DNA from: Thiotrichaceae bacterium
GTDB taxonomy: Bacteria; Pseudomonadota; Gammaproteobacteria; Thiotrichales; Thiotrichaceae
Direction of reading: 5' to 3'
DNA length: 64,000 nt
Assembly: GCA_023144895.1 (NCBI GenBank)
Contig: JAGLEV010000042.1
Coordinates: forward strand, 1-64,000
Part shown: one piece after another, positions 47,908-57,371 of the stretch
Layout of the letters: the number at the start of each line of letters is the position of its first letter
Position numbering within the stretch: the stretch's first letter is position 1
Position numbers and translations under genes: made by a program
Notes under the pieces: generated by a model
The model's database searches: none
What the model was told of the DNA's origin: nothing
The model's input: the letters and a program-made list of their open reading frames with translations, nothing else

Positions 47908-49437
47908 TTAAGCGCCAGGCACTTTAACTTTAGGTGCTGTAACAATGGTGCTTTTCTTTTTCTTTGGTTCTAAGTCTTTAGATCGTGAAGAATCAATATG
48001 ATAACGCTCAAGAATCTTCTTATTTTCTTTTTGTGATGCGACTCGATCAATCACAACACGATAGCCATCATCATCCACTAAAGTAATAAAATCATCTTGA
48101 ATTTCTGCCATGATTTTATAAAATTCATCAAAGTTTTTAAATGATTTTCCATTGACTTCCTTGATTAACCAATCGTAGAGATTATGATGTCCCTTATTAG
48201 CATCAGAGGCTAATACCTGTGAGATAATAACGGCTTCACTGCGGTTCTCATCAGGCCATTGTTTAAGCAAGTTACTGAGTGAACTACTGGAGCCGAAGAG
48301 AGAAAGCCCTGAACCATAAATATAATCTTTAGTGACTGGCGTGAAAACAAAGCCACCAAAGATAAAGTAACGTGGAAATTTATCATAGCGTTCACGTTGT
48401 ACTAGACGGAAATCTTTACTCGTTGTGCTGAGTGTTACTTCCACAGACACTTTTTTGCTGTCACGAATAAGGTCAAGTTTCAGTTTTTCACCGATTTGAT
48501 GCTGATCGATATAGTAGCCATATGAGGTGTACTCTTTTGGGCGGAACTCTACAGTGCCATCATTAGCAATAGTATGACCATCAATTGCCGTAATAATATC
48601 CCCTTCTTTAACATGACCTATTACAGGTGAGTTGTGCAATATTTTATAGGCAAGGATTCCTGTGATTTTTTCATCTAATTTGAATTTCTTACGAGAAGCA
48701 CTATTCTCCATCGCTTGAACAATAATACCAAGGTCAGGGAAGCCATTGTATTTACCGTCTTTGATGTCCGTAAAGAAATGCTTAATCATTGGAGTGGGTA
48801 CCATATAACCAATATTGTCAGATCCTCGTAGACCTTGCATAACAATACCCGCAATTTTTCCATCATGGATTACGGGACCACCACTATTACCGGGATTAAT
48901 CGCAGCATCGATTTGAACCGATAACATATACTCACTACTATGAGCATAACGTTGATGCTCAATACGTGATACAACACCTTTAGTCACACTTAATGTATCA
49001 CCACCTGTAGGAAAGCCATAAACAACAACTTCTTGTTGTGTTGTGGGTAAGTTGCCTAATTTGAGTGGTGTAGAGTCTTTGAAAAATTTCTTATCCATGA
49101 CCTTTAAAATGGCTAAATCAGCATCATGTGAAACACTTTCAACCGTTGCAGTATAACGCTTAGTTTGTCCATAGCGTTTTACTTCTATAAATGTGCCATT
49201 GGCAATAACATGAGCATTGGTCAGTATACGTCCCCCCGTTAAAATACTACCAGATCCACTGGTTTGGCGGGTTGAATTGTTCCAAGGCTCTTGATAATTA
49301 GGACGATTGGAAACGGTATAAATTTTTACAATAGATTCCTTCAGGTCTATTGCGGACAGCTCTTTTTTGGCGTAAACATTGGTTGCAATAAAATAAAAAA
49401 GACTAAGAGTTATTAGTCGAATTGCTTTAGTTATCAT
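47908..49437 (-). CDS. Periplasmic trypsin-like serine protease with PDZ region
   Basis: Deg/HtrA-class protease. The Sec signal peptide ends near VYA-KK. The catalytic triad is complete: His in TNAHVIA, Asp in HDADLAIL and Ser in INPGNSGGPV. A first PDZ domain follows (about 240-340, HVKEGDIITAIDG); the C-terminal part (about 350-490) looks like a second, degenerate PDZ (YDWLIKEVNGKSFKNFDEFY). 509 residues, longer than DegP mature form, with a K-rich end. It resembles plant-type Deg9-like proteases in having an extended C-terminus. Substrate and stress role are unknown. Confidence 0.88.
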   Translation of the reverse strand: MITKAIRLITLSLFYFIATNVYAKKELSAIDLKESIVKIYTVSNRPNYQEPWNNSTRQTSGSGSILTGGRILTNAHVIANGTFIEVKRYGQTKRYTATVESVSHDADLAILKVMDKKFFKDSTPLKLGNLPTTQQEVVVYGFPTGGDTLSVTKGVVSRIEHQRYAHSSEYMLSVQIDAAINPGNSGGPVIHDGKIAGIVMQGLRGSDNIGYMVPTPMIKHFFTDIKDGKYNGFPDLGIIVQAMENSASRKKFKLDEKITGILAYKILHNSPVIGHVKEGDIITAIDGHTIANDGTVEFRPKEYTSYGYYIDQHQIGEKLKLDLIRDSKKVSVEVTLSTTSKDFRLVQRERYDKFPRYFIFGGFVFTPVTKDYIYGSGLSLFGSSSSLSNLLKQWPDENRSEAVIISQVLASDANKGHHNLYDWLIKEVNGKSFKNFDEFYKIMAEIQDDFITLVDDDGYRVVIDRVASQKENKKILERYHIDSSRSKDLEPKKKKSTIVTAPKVKVPGA

Positions 49438-49749
49438 AATTAAATTCTTTTTCGTTATAGTTTTTGTCTTGAGTAGCGAGTGCTAATACATCAGCCAGTG
49501 TTAAGTGTCTTGATAAGCAAGGTTTCCCATCATAATGAGTATTGTTTATAGTTTCTAAACGGGAGTTGGTGATTATCATTAGGGTCAGTCAATTATTTTT
49601 TGGCAAAATAAACCGCTGACTCATTAGTGACTATATCAGAATTGAGAGTTATTTGGCGAGAAAGCTAGCGAAATTAGATATTTTGTTGGTTAATTAATCA
49701 GCTCATCTTGTAGGGTATTTAGATGAACTGTTAGGCTAGAACCTTGACA
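49438..49749. other. Intergenic region upstream of the Deg-type protease
   Basis: No gene is seen in 312 bp. At 49570-49581, TGATTATCATTA matches 11 of 12 bases of the core of a Fur box; over the full 19-bp consensus I count about 13 matches, which is borderline. The region should contain the protease promoter; no good sigma-70 or sigma-E match was found by eye. Confidence 0.35.
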
Positions 49750-50793
49750 CTATGCTTGAAACCGTTGCATGAAACCCGCAATGCGTTGGCTTAAATTTTG
49801 GTCACGTTTGGGGTCTTTTAAACCATTGAGAATAGGGTCACGCATATCTGGTATTGGCAGCAACTCCATCAGTAAAACATCAAAGACATTTTGAGGCTGA
49901 GTTGCTAATGCTTGTAGATAATTCTTGAGTCGTTGTGGCTTAGTTAAGGTTAACCAAGCACGGCTAGCAATGACTGATAATATTTCAATATCATTTTTAA
50001 CTGAGCTATCCAATAGGTAATCAATCGTTTGTGTACTCAAGGTGCTGGATGATAAAGCACGAGACAAGGCTGAGGCGAGTGCAATATTGGGTGCTTCAGC
50101 ATTGATTGTCATTTGCAGTCGATCAAAGAGTGCATTGCTTAGATTGGCATCAGGGCTATTGTGCTCTAACAACTGTGCCAGCATGGCGAGAGGTTGGTCA
50201 GGTATCTGTTCAATAGCCTGAGCAGTACGGCTCATATTGTTATCAATAGAGAGATTTGCCACAATATCAGCAAGCCCCTGAAAACCTAGGGATGACCATT
50301 GTGCATAACCTAGCTCACCTGATAAATACTGTTGTGCATTGGCATAATACTGTGAAGGTTTTGAATTCAGTTCACGACTTGCCATCGCATTGAAAATAGC
50401 CATTTTATCTTGTGGTGGTTTAAAGGCAAAGCTGCTTTCATGTTGTTTGCTCTCTTTATTACCATCAGGATTTTTGATTTTTTCACCAACTTGTTCCAGC
50501 ATTTCTTGAATAAAAGCATCACGAGCCTCTACTTTTAAAAAGCTCAGTTCATCAATGGGGAATTTTAAAAACCAAATAGCAGGTTCATTAGCACTTTCTT
50601 CATGCCAAAAGAGTATACCCAGCCAAGCATGTTGCTGAAATGGAGTTGGGTAGAGGGCTTGCTGTGTTTCAATGGCTTTAAATGTATCATTTGGCATAAG
50701 GTTAACCGTGCGACTCATATCAAAGATACGATATTGGTACTGGCTTAATTCAAAAAACTTAGAAATGTTGTCAATTGTGATCGGGTCAGTCAT
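49750..50793 (-). CDS. DUF3549 family protein
   Basis: Conserved gammaproteobacterial protein without known function. The N-terminal ISKFFELSQYQYRIFDMSRT and FQQHAWLGILFWH are the recognisable family segments. The rest is helical, possibly a HEAT-like array (about 155-335). 347 residues, the usual size. No signal peptide or membrane segment. It is divergent from the ferredoxin-ubiA genes, with only nine bases between the two start codons, so both promoters must lie inside the opposite coding sequences. Confidence 0.85.
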   Translation of the reverse strand: MTDPITIDNISKFFELSQYQYRIFDMSRTVNLMPNDTFKAIETQQALYPTPFQQHAWLGILFWHEESANEPAIWFLKFPIDELSFLKVEARDAFIQEMLEQVGEKIKNPDGNKESKQHESSFAFKPPQDKMAIFNAMASRELNSKPSQYYANAQQYLSGELGYAQWSSLGFQGLADIVANLSIDNNMSRTAQAIEQIPDQPLAMLAQLLEHNSPDANLSNALFDRLQMTINAEAPNIALASALSRALSSSTLSTQTIDYLLDSSVKNDIEILSVIASRAWLTLTKPQRLKNYLQALATQPQNVFDVLLMELLPIPDMRDPILNGLKDPKRDQNLSQRIAGFMQRFQA

Positions 50794-50802
50794 AATTTAG
50801 CA

Positions 50803-51123
50803 ATGTCCTACTATAAATATCATGTATTTTTCTGTACCAACCTTCGTGACGATGGGTCGGCCTGTTGCGGTCAGTATAAAACAAAATCGATGCGAGACTA
50901 TGTCAAAAAACGTTGTAAAACGGAAGGCTTAGTTCGCTCTGGCAAAGTGCGAATTAACACAGCGGGTTGTTTGAACCGCTGTGACCTTGGTCCTGTCATG
51001 GTGATTTACCCTGAAGAGACTTGGTATACATGGGTGGATCAAGAGGATATTGATGAAATTATTGACTCTCATTTGATTAATGACACCATTGTAGAGCGCC
51101 TGAGAGTGGGTCATGATAAGTAA
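50803..51123 (+). CDS. Thioredoxin-like [2Fe-2S] ferredoxin
   Basis: Small Fe-S protein of the thioredoxin-like ferredoxin group. The four ligand cysteines are visible: HVFFCTNLRDDGSACCGQ (first pair) and NTAGCLNRCDLGPVMVIYPE (second pair). 106 residues. The role is unknown; relatives are electron carriers or sensors. It overlaps ubiA by 11 bp and is therefore co-expressed with quinone prenylation, though a functional link is only suggested by position. Confidence 0.92.
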   Translation: MSYYKYHVFFCTNLRDDGSACCGQYKTKSMRDYVKKRCKTEGLVRSGKVRINTAGCLNRCDLGPVMVIYPEETWYTWVDQEDIDEIIDSHLINDTIVERLRVGHDK

Positions 51124-51970
51124 GCTTAAATATTATAGTCAATTGATGCGCTTAGATCGTCCTATTGGGATTTACTTATTGCTTTGGCCAACACTTTGGG
51201 CTTTGTTGCTGGCGGCTGAGGGTGCGCCTGACTTTAAGGTTTTAGTGATTTTTATACTGGGTGTGATCGTGATGCGCTCAGCAGGCTGTGTTATTAATGA
51301 TTTTGCAGATCGTAACATTGACGGTCAGGTACAGCGAACAAAAGATCGCCCTCTTGCTAGTGGCAAAGTGACCTCGAAAGAAGCTTTATTACTCTTTGCA
51401 GGGCTGGCGGTGATTGCGTTAATACTAGTATTGCAGCTCAATACTTTGACGATACAGCTTTCTTTTGTTGCCCTTGTGCTTGCCGTGACCTATCCCTTTA
51501 TGAAGCGTTTTCATTCTTTGCCCCAGCTGCATCTTGGAATGGCCTTTGCGTGGGCAATACCGATGGCTTATTCTGCGGTCACTAATGAGCTACCTAGTTT
51601 GCAAGGTTGGCTGGTTTTTGTAGCAACCGTATTGTGGACACTGGCTTATGATACGATGTATGCCCTAGCAGATAAGCCTGATGATGTAAAAATTGGGGTA
51701 AAATCGAGTGCTATTTTATTTGGTGATCAGAGTCGTCTCATTATTGGTTTGCTTCAGTTTTCAGTCTTGGTAATATTAATGATTATTGGCTATTTAGGTT
51801 CATTGTCTTGGCTGTATTATTTAAGTTTATTGGGTGTTGTTAGCTTTATGTTGTATCAACAAGCCTTGCTCGCTAAATCCGAATTTGAAAATGGTCTTGC
51901 GGCCTTCTTAAATAACCACCTACTCGGTTTAACAGTTTTTATCGGTATTGCCTTACACTTTGTTTATTAA
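51113..51970 (+). CDS. ubiA: 4-hydroxybenzoate octaprenyltransferase
   Basis: Attaches the polyprenyl chain made by IspB to 4-hydroxybenzoate from UbiC. The two Mg-binding motifs are NDFADRNIDGQVQRTKDRP (about 62) and YALADKPDDVKIGVKS. About eight membrane segments. 285 residues (E. coli 290). It overlaps the ferredoxin gene and is followed 88 bp later by fabA. Confidence 0.96.
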   Translation: MISKLKYYSQLMRLDRPIGIYLLLWPTLWALLLAAEGAPDFKVLVIFILGVIVMRSAGCVINDFADRNIDGQVQRTKDRPLASGKVTSKEALLLFAGLAVIALILVLQLNTLTIQLSFVALVLAVTYPFMKRFHSLPQLHLGMAFAWAIPMAYSAVTNELPSLQGWLVFVATVLWTLAYDTMYALADKPDDVKIGVKSSAILFGDQSRLIIGLLQFSVLVILMIIGYLGSLSWLYYLSLLGVVSFMLYQQALLAKSEFENGLAAFLNNHLLGLTVFIGIALHFVY

Positions 51971-52058
51971 GCAAGCGATACTGTTATCATTCAGAGCAAT
52001 ACCTTAGTATGAAGTAGGATTTTTTCAGAATAAACATAATACGGAAGAAGAACGAGAT

Positions 52059-52574
52059 ATGACGAAGCAAAGTTCATTTACAAAAGAAGAGTTAGTTCAG
52101 TGTGGTCATGGTGAAATGTTTGGTGAAGGTAATGCCCGCCTTCCTGTAGGTAATATGCTCATGATGGATCGTATTACTCACATTAATGATACTGATGGCG
52201 AGCATGGCAAGGGAAGTATTATTGCTGAGCTAGATATCAACCCTGATTTATGGTTTTTTGAATGCCACTTTCCATCAGATCCTGTGATGCCGGGCTGTTT
52301 GGGCTTGGATGCAATGTGGCAGCTGGTGGGATTCTATTTAGGTTGGTTAGGTAGTCCAGGTAAAGGTCGTGCTTTAGGTTCTGGTGAAGTGAAATTTACA
52401 GGGCAGGTGTTGCCAACCGCGAAGAAAGTGATTTATCGGATTGATCTAAAACGAGTGATTACTCGTCGTTTAGTGATGGGTATTGCAGATGCGACAATGG
52501 AAGTTGATGGTCGTGAAATTTATAAGGCAAAAGACCTTCGTGTGGGATTATTTACGAGTACTGAAAACTTTTAA
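52059..52574 (+). CDS. fabA: 3-hydroxydecanoyl-ACP dehydratase/isomerase
   Basis: Dehydrates 3-hydroxydecanoyl-ACP and isomerises the product, the branch point to unsaturated fatty acids under the anaerobic pathway. The active-site segment [22 protein letters not shown] contains catalytic His and Asp (shown in part); 171 residues, equal to E. coli FabA. fabB, its usual neighbour, is not present. A long-loop hairpin follows. Confidence 0.97.
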   Translation: MTKQSSFTKEELVQCGHGEMFGEGNARLPVGNMLMMDRITHINDTDGEHGKGSIIAELDINPDLWFFECHFPSDPVMPGCLGLDAMWQLVGFYLGWLGSPGKGRALGSGEVKFTGQVLPTAKKVIYRIDLKRVITRRLVMGIADATMEVDGREIYKAKDLRVGLFTSTENF

Positions 52575-52591
52575 GTCATGATGTACCTAGC

Positions 52592-52643
52592 GTGTAGGCT
52601 AAAATTTGACCATTAAAAAAGTAGGTTGGTTTTTAGCCTATAC
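52592..52643 (+). terminator. Hairpin after fabA, possible terminator
   Basis: GTGTAGGCTAAAA (52592-52604) pairs with TTTTAGCCTATAC (52631-52643) at 12 of 13 positions with one G-T pair. The loop is 26 bases and no T-tract follows, so it may be a terminator, an mRNA-stabilising 3' end or a protein site. Confidence 0.4.
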
Positions 52644-52728
52644 AGTAATAAAACATGATGAAGCAGATTATTCGTTTCTCAATAAAAGTAGACATCATCT
52701 GGCTCAAAGCATCTAAGAGGGTATTATT

Positions 52729-53187
52729 TTGAATATTAAGTTATTAGTTTTAATTGCACTGACTAGTTTAGTCTTATCAAGTTGTGACCGAGTTGCACCG
52801 ACACCTAGTAGTCATGCCATTAGTGTTGATGGTGCTTATATTCGTGCCATGCCTTCAGGGCAAAAAATAACGGCTTTGTTTATGACCTTGCATAATAACT
52901 CTGAAGAGCCACGACAGCTAGTTGGAGCAAGCAGTATAGTGAGTAAGACAGTTGAGTTACATGAACATACTACTGTTAATGGCATGATGAAGATGGGACA
53001 GGTTGCTGTGATTGATTTACCTAAAAACTCAGCAACTGAGCTTAAACCAGGAGGTTATCATCTAATGCTGATTGGTTTAAAAGAAGATTTGAAAGTAGGG
53101 CAAGAGGTAACCGTGAGTCTTTCCTTTGCTGATGGAACAATGCAGGATATTGAGGCACCTGTTTCTGATCAGTATCTTAAGAAGTAA
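52729..53187 (+). CDS. PCu(A)C-type periplasmic copper chaperone lipoprotein
   Basis: Delivers Cu(I) to the CuA or CuB site of cytochrome oxidase. The signal peptide ends in lipobox LSSC, so the protein is lipid-anchored. The copper ligands follow the H-x10-M-x21-H-x-M plan: VELHEHTTVNGMMKMG and GGYHLMLIGL. 152 residues. The start is TTG 52729, the only way to include the complete signal peptide, with AGAGGG upstream. It is not beside a senC/sco gene here; murJ follows. Confidence 0.92.
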   Translation: MNIKLLVLIALTSLVLSSCDRVAPTPSSHAISVDGAYIRAMPSGQKITALFMTLHNNSEEPRQLVGASSIVSKTVELHEHTTVNGMMKMGQVAVIDLPKNSATELKPGGYHLMLIGLKEDLKVGQEVTVSLSFADGTMQDIEAPVSDQYLKK

Positions 53188-53263
53188 GTTTTTCTTTCAG
53201 GTAGACTACGCGCTTGGGATCTTGCGTCCTAAATTATTTTCTAAAGTTTTTGGGGCTTTATAG

Positions 53264-54823
53264 ATGGGTAGTTTACTGCGATCAAGTATGGCAATTAGTG
53301 CAATGACGCTAATTTCTCGTGTGTTGGGGCTTATTCGAGATATGGTGTTCTTCCATATCTTTGCTGTGGGAGGTGCAACGGATGCTTTTTTTGCAGCCAA
53401 CCGTATCCCTAATTTATTACGTCGATTTGTTGCAGAAGGCGCATTTTCCCTTGCCTTTGTACCCGTGCTAACAGAGTATAAAGAAAAAGAAGATCAACAA
53501 GTGGTACGTGACCTGATCAGTCATGTTGCGACCACTTTAGGTATTATCCTATTTATTATCAGTGTGTTGGGGGTAATCTTTGCACCCATTATTATGATGA
53601 TTTTTGCTCCAGGATTTTTTACCAAGCCTGATGCAGAGCCAGACTTAGCCATCGCTTTACTACGAATCACCTTCCCCTATATTTTCTTTATCTCGTTATC
53701 AGCCCTAGCAAGTGGAATATTAAATACGTGGGGACGTTTTGCAGTACCCGCCTTTACCCCTGTATTACTCAATATTTCAATGATTGTTGCGATGTTGATT
53801 TTCTCACCTTATTTTGAGGAACCCATTACTGCCGTTGCATGGGGTGTCTTCTTTGGCGGTGTGCTTCAATTGGCTTTTCAAATGCCTGCTTTATATCGTT
53901 TGGGGTTAATTCCAAAATTCCGTTTTAAGCGTAAGCATAAAGGAGTAGGGCAGGTTTTAAAATTAATGATCCCTGCTTTATTAGGTTCTTCAGTGGCACA
54001 AATTAACTTATTGATTAATACTATTATTGCTTCAATGTTGGGTCTTGGTTTTGTGACATGGCTCTATAGTTCAGATCGTTTGGTTGAGCTACCTTTAGCT
54101 TTGATCGGTGTTGCTCTTGGCGTTGTTATTTTACCCAATTTGTCGGCTGATTTTGCCAATACCAATACAGAAAAATTTCGTCAAAAATTAAATTGGGCGA
54201 TTCAATTAGCGATGTTAATTGCATTACCTGCAATGCTGGGTTTAATGATTTTAGCTAAACCTATTCTAGGAACTATTATCTATAAAGCAGGTGCATGGCA
54301 TGATATTGATATGGCAAGTATGAGCCTATTTACTTATGCCTTTGGCTTACCCGCATTTATCTTGGTGAAAGTCTTGGTGCCAGGATTTTATGCTCGAAAA
54401 GACTCTAAAACACCCGTAAAAATTGGTATCTATGCCGTCCTTTTGAATATCCTGTTAAGTGTCATTATCGTTTATCCTTGGTATCACTCAGGGCTGCCAG
54501 GACCTCATGCAGGTTTAGCTTTAGCCGTTGCATTAGCAGGTTATGCCAATGCAATTACTTTAGCTGTTGTGTTAAGCAAACAGGGCTTATTAACCTTAGA
54601 CCGTAGTCGTTTGGTTTATTTTGGGCGTATTGCTTTAGCCAGTATCGTTATGGCAAGTTTACTCATGGTGCTTAATCCTGATATTTCATGGTGGCGAACT
54701 GAAAGTGTGGTTTGGCGTGTAGCAATGATCTTTGGATTAATTATTGCAGTGGCTATTGCTTATCTTGCGACCTTACAATTATTGGGTGTTAGGTTAAAAG
54801 CATTAATTAAACCACCGGTTTAA
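53264..54823 (+). CDS. murJ: Lipid II flippase MurJ
   Basis: Moves lipid-linked peptidoglycan precursor across the inner membrane. Fourteen membrane segments are expected; the N-terminal SMAISAMTLISRVLGLIRDM and ATDAFFAANRIPNLLRRFVAEGAFS are diagnostic, including the essential Arg and Asp residues of the cavity. 519 residues (E. coli 511). It ends four bases from the stop of the convergent ankyrin gene. rpsT and ribF, its usual neighbours, are absent. Confidence 0.96.
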   Translation: MGSLLRSSMAISAMTLISRVLGLIRDMVFFHIFAVGGATDAFFAANRIPNLLRRFVAEGAFSLAFVPVLTEYKEKEDQQVVRDLISHVATTLGIILFIISVLGVIFAPIIMMIFAPGFFTKPDAEPDLAIALLRITFPYIFFISLSALASGILNTWGRFAVPAFTPVLLNISMIVAMLIFSPYFEEPITAVAWGVFFGGVLQLAFQMPALYRLGLIPKFRFKRKHKGVGQVLKLMIPALLGSSVAQINLLINTIIASMLGLGFVTWLYSSDRLVELPLALIGVALGVVILPNLSADFANTNTEKFRQKLNWAIQLAMLIALPAMLGLMILAKPILGTIIYKAGAWHDIDMASMSLFTYAFGLPAFILVKVLVPGFYARKDSKTPVKIGIYAVLLNILLSVIIVYPWYHSGLPGPHAGLALAVALAGYANAITLAVVLSKQGLLTLDRSRLVYFGRIALASIVMASLLMVLNPDISWWRTESVVWRVAMIFGLIIAVAIAYLATLQLLGVRLKALIKPPV

Positions 54824-54827
54824 TCAC

Positions 54828-55490
54828 TTATCTTCCAGGGTGGTATTTTCTCCATAAATCCATGTACTTAATAATATGATCATGCTTTATTTGGCGCGCT
54901 AGGATATAGGGATTCTTGCCATCTGAATTAACGGTATAGATGCTACTACCTTGACCTACTAGGTAACGTACAATCTCAAGATGCCCAAAGCGTGCAGCAT
55001 GATGGAGAGGAGTCCAGTTTTTAATGGATTTAGAGTCCACATCACCCTTATGAGTTGCTAATACTTTTACAATATTTAGATTGCCATGGGCTGCCGCGAT
55101 ATGTAGTGCTGTAATCCCATCCTTTTTACTATAATTAGGATCTGCACCTGCTAATATATACTTCTTTATCCCCTCATAGTCATCAGTATGAGCTGACCGA
55201 AGAAGTTTTTTATCCAGTATTAGTTTACTTTGTGCTTCTATTTCTTCTGGGCTGAGCTCTATTTTCTTATCCCTTTTTTTACCTTTTCTTTTTTTCCTAC
55301 TTTTTTTACTCTTTTTGCTTTTTCTTTTTGAATCCTTTTTACCCTTAATAAGACCATTGAAAAAATTAGGATTATCAGATTCTATACTGTTAATGAGGTC
55401 ATTCCATTTTTGGTCAGCGAATGTGACTTGCATTGTACTTATCATTATTAAGAGCGCGACAAGAGAGGGAATAAATTTATTAATGGACAT
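54828..55490 (-). CDS. Exported ankyrin-repeat protein with a lysine tract
   Basis: Unnamed 220-residue protein. A signal peptide (cleavage near TFA-DQ) precedes a run of about 28 residues that are mostly Lys, Arg and Ser (KRKSKKSKKSRKKRKGKK). Three ankyrin repeats follow at about 110-210 (DGITALHIAAAHGNLNIVKV; NWTPLHHAARFGHLEIVRYL; DGKNPYILARQIKHDHIIKY). The ankyrin part should bind a protein partner in the periplasm; the lysine tract could bind anionic glycans or phosphate groups. No function can be assigned. It stands alone, convergent with murJ. Confidence 0.85.
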   Translation of the reverse strand: MSINKFIPSLVALLIMISTMQVTFADQKWNDLINSIESDNPNFFNGLIKGKKDSKRKSKKSKKSRKKRKGKKRDKKIELSPEEIEAQSKLILDKKLLRSAHTDDYEGIKKYILAGADPNYSKKDGITALHIAAAHGNLNIVKVLATHKGDVDSKSIKNWTPLHHAARFGHLEIVRYLVGQGSSIYTVNSDGKNPYILARQIKHDHIIKYMDLWRKYHPGR

Positions 55491-55599
55491 TGGAGTCTTC
55501 CAGATTGATTAGATAAGAATCTTCATACAAACGGTATTAGTGGACTTGTTGCTAAGACCACTAATACATAATACAAATAACTGTTCACCCCTATTTGTA

Positions 55600-56577
55600 T
55601 TACAATATAACTTCTTGTTTCCGAAGATGTCGAGAGACAGCAACCCAAGCGCCGAGTACTCCTAAGGAGCAACTTATAATTAATATATAAAATGTCGTTG
55701 TGAAGTCAAGACCACTTAATGTGAAGTGGCTACTGTATAGTTTTGCCAGTTTATCAACAGGTGGGATTAAAAATAATAGTGAGGTGTGTACGACTACTAA
55801 ACTGATGATACCACCAAAGAGACCATACCACAGTCCCCCAAAAATAAAGGGACGACGAATATAGGCACGTGTTCCACCAATAAACCGAGTGACATCAATT
55901 TCTTCTTTACGATTCTCAATATCAAGGCGAATGGTGTTACCAACAACGAGTAATACGGTCAGACCAAGTAAGCTACCAAACACCCATACAATACGTGTTG
56001 CGATCATGATAATCGCCCTTAGTTTAACAACCCACTCAATATCAGATTGAGCACTTTTAACTTCTGGATAACTTTTGAGTGTTTTAATGAGCTCTTGAAT
56101 GGGTATATGGCGCTCATCAGATAAAGATAAATCAGGTGTTACCACTAAAACATGGGGAAAAATATTTTGCTTACCCAGTGATTCTAAGGTTTCTTTACCG
56201 CCCATAAGTTCACTCATATGAGCAAATGCAACTTCACTATTTTGTACAATAACCTTGGTAACACCATCAAGCTCTGAGATAAGGTCAGCACGATCCTGAG
56301 CTTGTTGCTCTGTCACTCCTTCGTGTAAAAATAAAGAAACAGTCGGTATTTGGCGTTGATCATCGGTTAGTGTTTGTAAGTTCTTTAAAAATAAGTGCAA
56401 GCCAGTCGGTAAGGAGAGAGCAATTGCAATCGCTGCCAATGTAATCCATGTTGAGATTGGATTAAACCAAAGCCGTCTCAAACTAAAGCTCATTGCCGTA
56501 TTAACATGATTCCACCAAGAAATAAAAGCAGGCTTATTACGGTCTTTTTGGTTAGTAGGTCGTGAATTAGTAGTCAT
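55600..56577 (-). CDS. ftsX: Cell-division protein FtsX
   Basis: Membrane subunit of the FtsEX complex, which activates periplasmic amidases during division. A cytoplasmic N-tail and first membrane segment (about 40-62) precede the extracellular loop (FLHEGVTEQQAQDRADL). Three further membrane segments follow at about 190-315, with NTIRLDIENRKEEIDVTRFIGG between them (shown in part). 325 residues (E. coli 352). It shares one base with the end of ftsE. Confidence 0.95.
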   Translation of the reverse strand: MTTNSRPTNQKDRNKPAFISWWNHVNTAMSFSLRRLWFNPISTWITLAAIAIALSLPTGLHLFLKNLQTLTDDQRQIPTVSLFLHEGVTEQQAQDRADLISELDGVTKVIVQNSEVAFAHMSELMGGKETLESLGKQNIFPHVLVVTPDLSLSDERHIPIQELIKTLKSYPEVKSAQSDIEWVVKLRAIIMIATRIVWVFGSLLGLTVLLVVGNTIRLDIENRKEEIDVTRFIGGTRAYIRRPFIFGGLWYGLFGGIISLVVVHTSLLFLIPPVDKLAKLYSSHFTLSGLDFTTTFYILIISCSLGVLGAWVAVSRHLRKQEVIL

Positions 56578-57224
56578 TAATGGATGATCTTTTGTAAAAC
56601 AATAATGCGCTTTTTCATTCTTTCTATCAGCGAATGGTCATGACTGGCAATCAGCACTGTGGCACCTAATTCATTAAATTGCTGGAAGGTACGCATAATA
56701 TCTTCCGCAAGTTCGGGATCTAAGTTTCCAGTCGGTTCATCAGCGAGAATAATTGTTGGCTTGTTGACAACGGCACGAGCGATACCGACACGCTGTTGCT
56801 CACCCGCTGAAAGCATCATTGGATTCGCTTTTTGTTTATTTAATAGGCTTACTTTATCTAAAGAAGCCTGTACTCGTCGACGTATATCACGGTGGTGTAA
56901 GCCAGAAATTCTTAAGGGCAAGGCAATATTTTCAAAAACAGAGCGATCCATTAAGAGGTGATGATTTTGAAAAATCATTCCAATATGGCGGCGAAAATTG
57001 GGTATCTGTCGTTGCTTAATACGATTGATTGACTGCCCGTTAACAATAATCTCTCCTTGATTAGGGCGTTCTAGCATTGCAATCAATTTTAATAAGGTGC
57101 TTTTTCCTGCTCCAGAGTGCCCTGTTAAAAAGGCCATTTCTCCTGTAGTCAGTGCTAAGTTTATATTGTAGAGTGCAAGTTGCCCCGTAGGATATTGCTT
57201 GCTGACATTTTGAAACTGGATCAT
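56577..57224 (-). CDS. ftsE: Cell-division ATP-binding protein FtsE
   Basis: ATPase of FtsEX. It shows Walker A GHSGAGKST, Q-loop FQNHHLL, Walker B ILADEPTGNLD and the H-loop SHD. The signature is LSAGEQQR rather than the usual LSGGEQQR; one Gly to Ala change at this place is tolerated in some ABC proteins. 215 residues (E. coli 222). It lies 147 bp after ftsY instead of being directly joined. Confidence 0.95.
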   Translation of the reverse strand: MIQFQNVSKQYPTGQLALYNINLALTTGEMAFLTGHSGAGKSTLLKLIAMLERPNQGEIIVNGQSINRIKQRQIPNFRRHIGMIFQNHHLLMDRSVFENIALPLRISGLHHRDIRRRVQASLDKVSLLNKQKANPMMLSAGEQQRVGIARAVVNKPTIILADEPTGNLDPELAEDIMRTFQQFNELGATVLIASHDHSLIERMKKRIIVLQKIIH

Positions 57225-57327
57225 TGATTAGGGCTATTTGGTTTACTTAAACTTATTGGGGTATTTTAATGACTTACTTGTGTAGGGATCAAGTAAAATC
57301 CGATGTTTTTACTGTTATTTCTTTAAT

Positions 57328-57356
57328 CCTATGTTTGAGTCAAGAATCCACATAGG
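57328..57356 (-). terminator. Hairpin between ftsY and ftsE, possible attenuator
   Basis: CCTATGT (57328-57334) pairs with ACATAGG (57350-57356) around 15 bases, just behind the ftsY stop on the minus strand. No T-tract follows. The 147-bp gap it lies in could hold a separate ftsE promoter. Confidence 0.3.
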
Positions 57357-57371
57357 CGGATTGGGTAAAAA

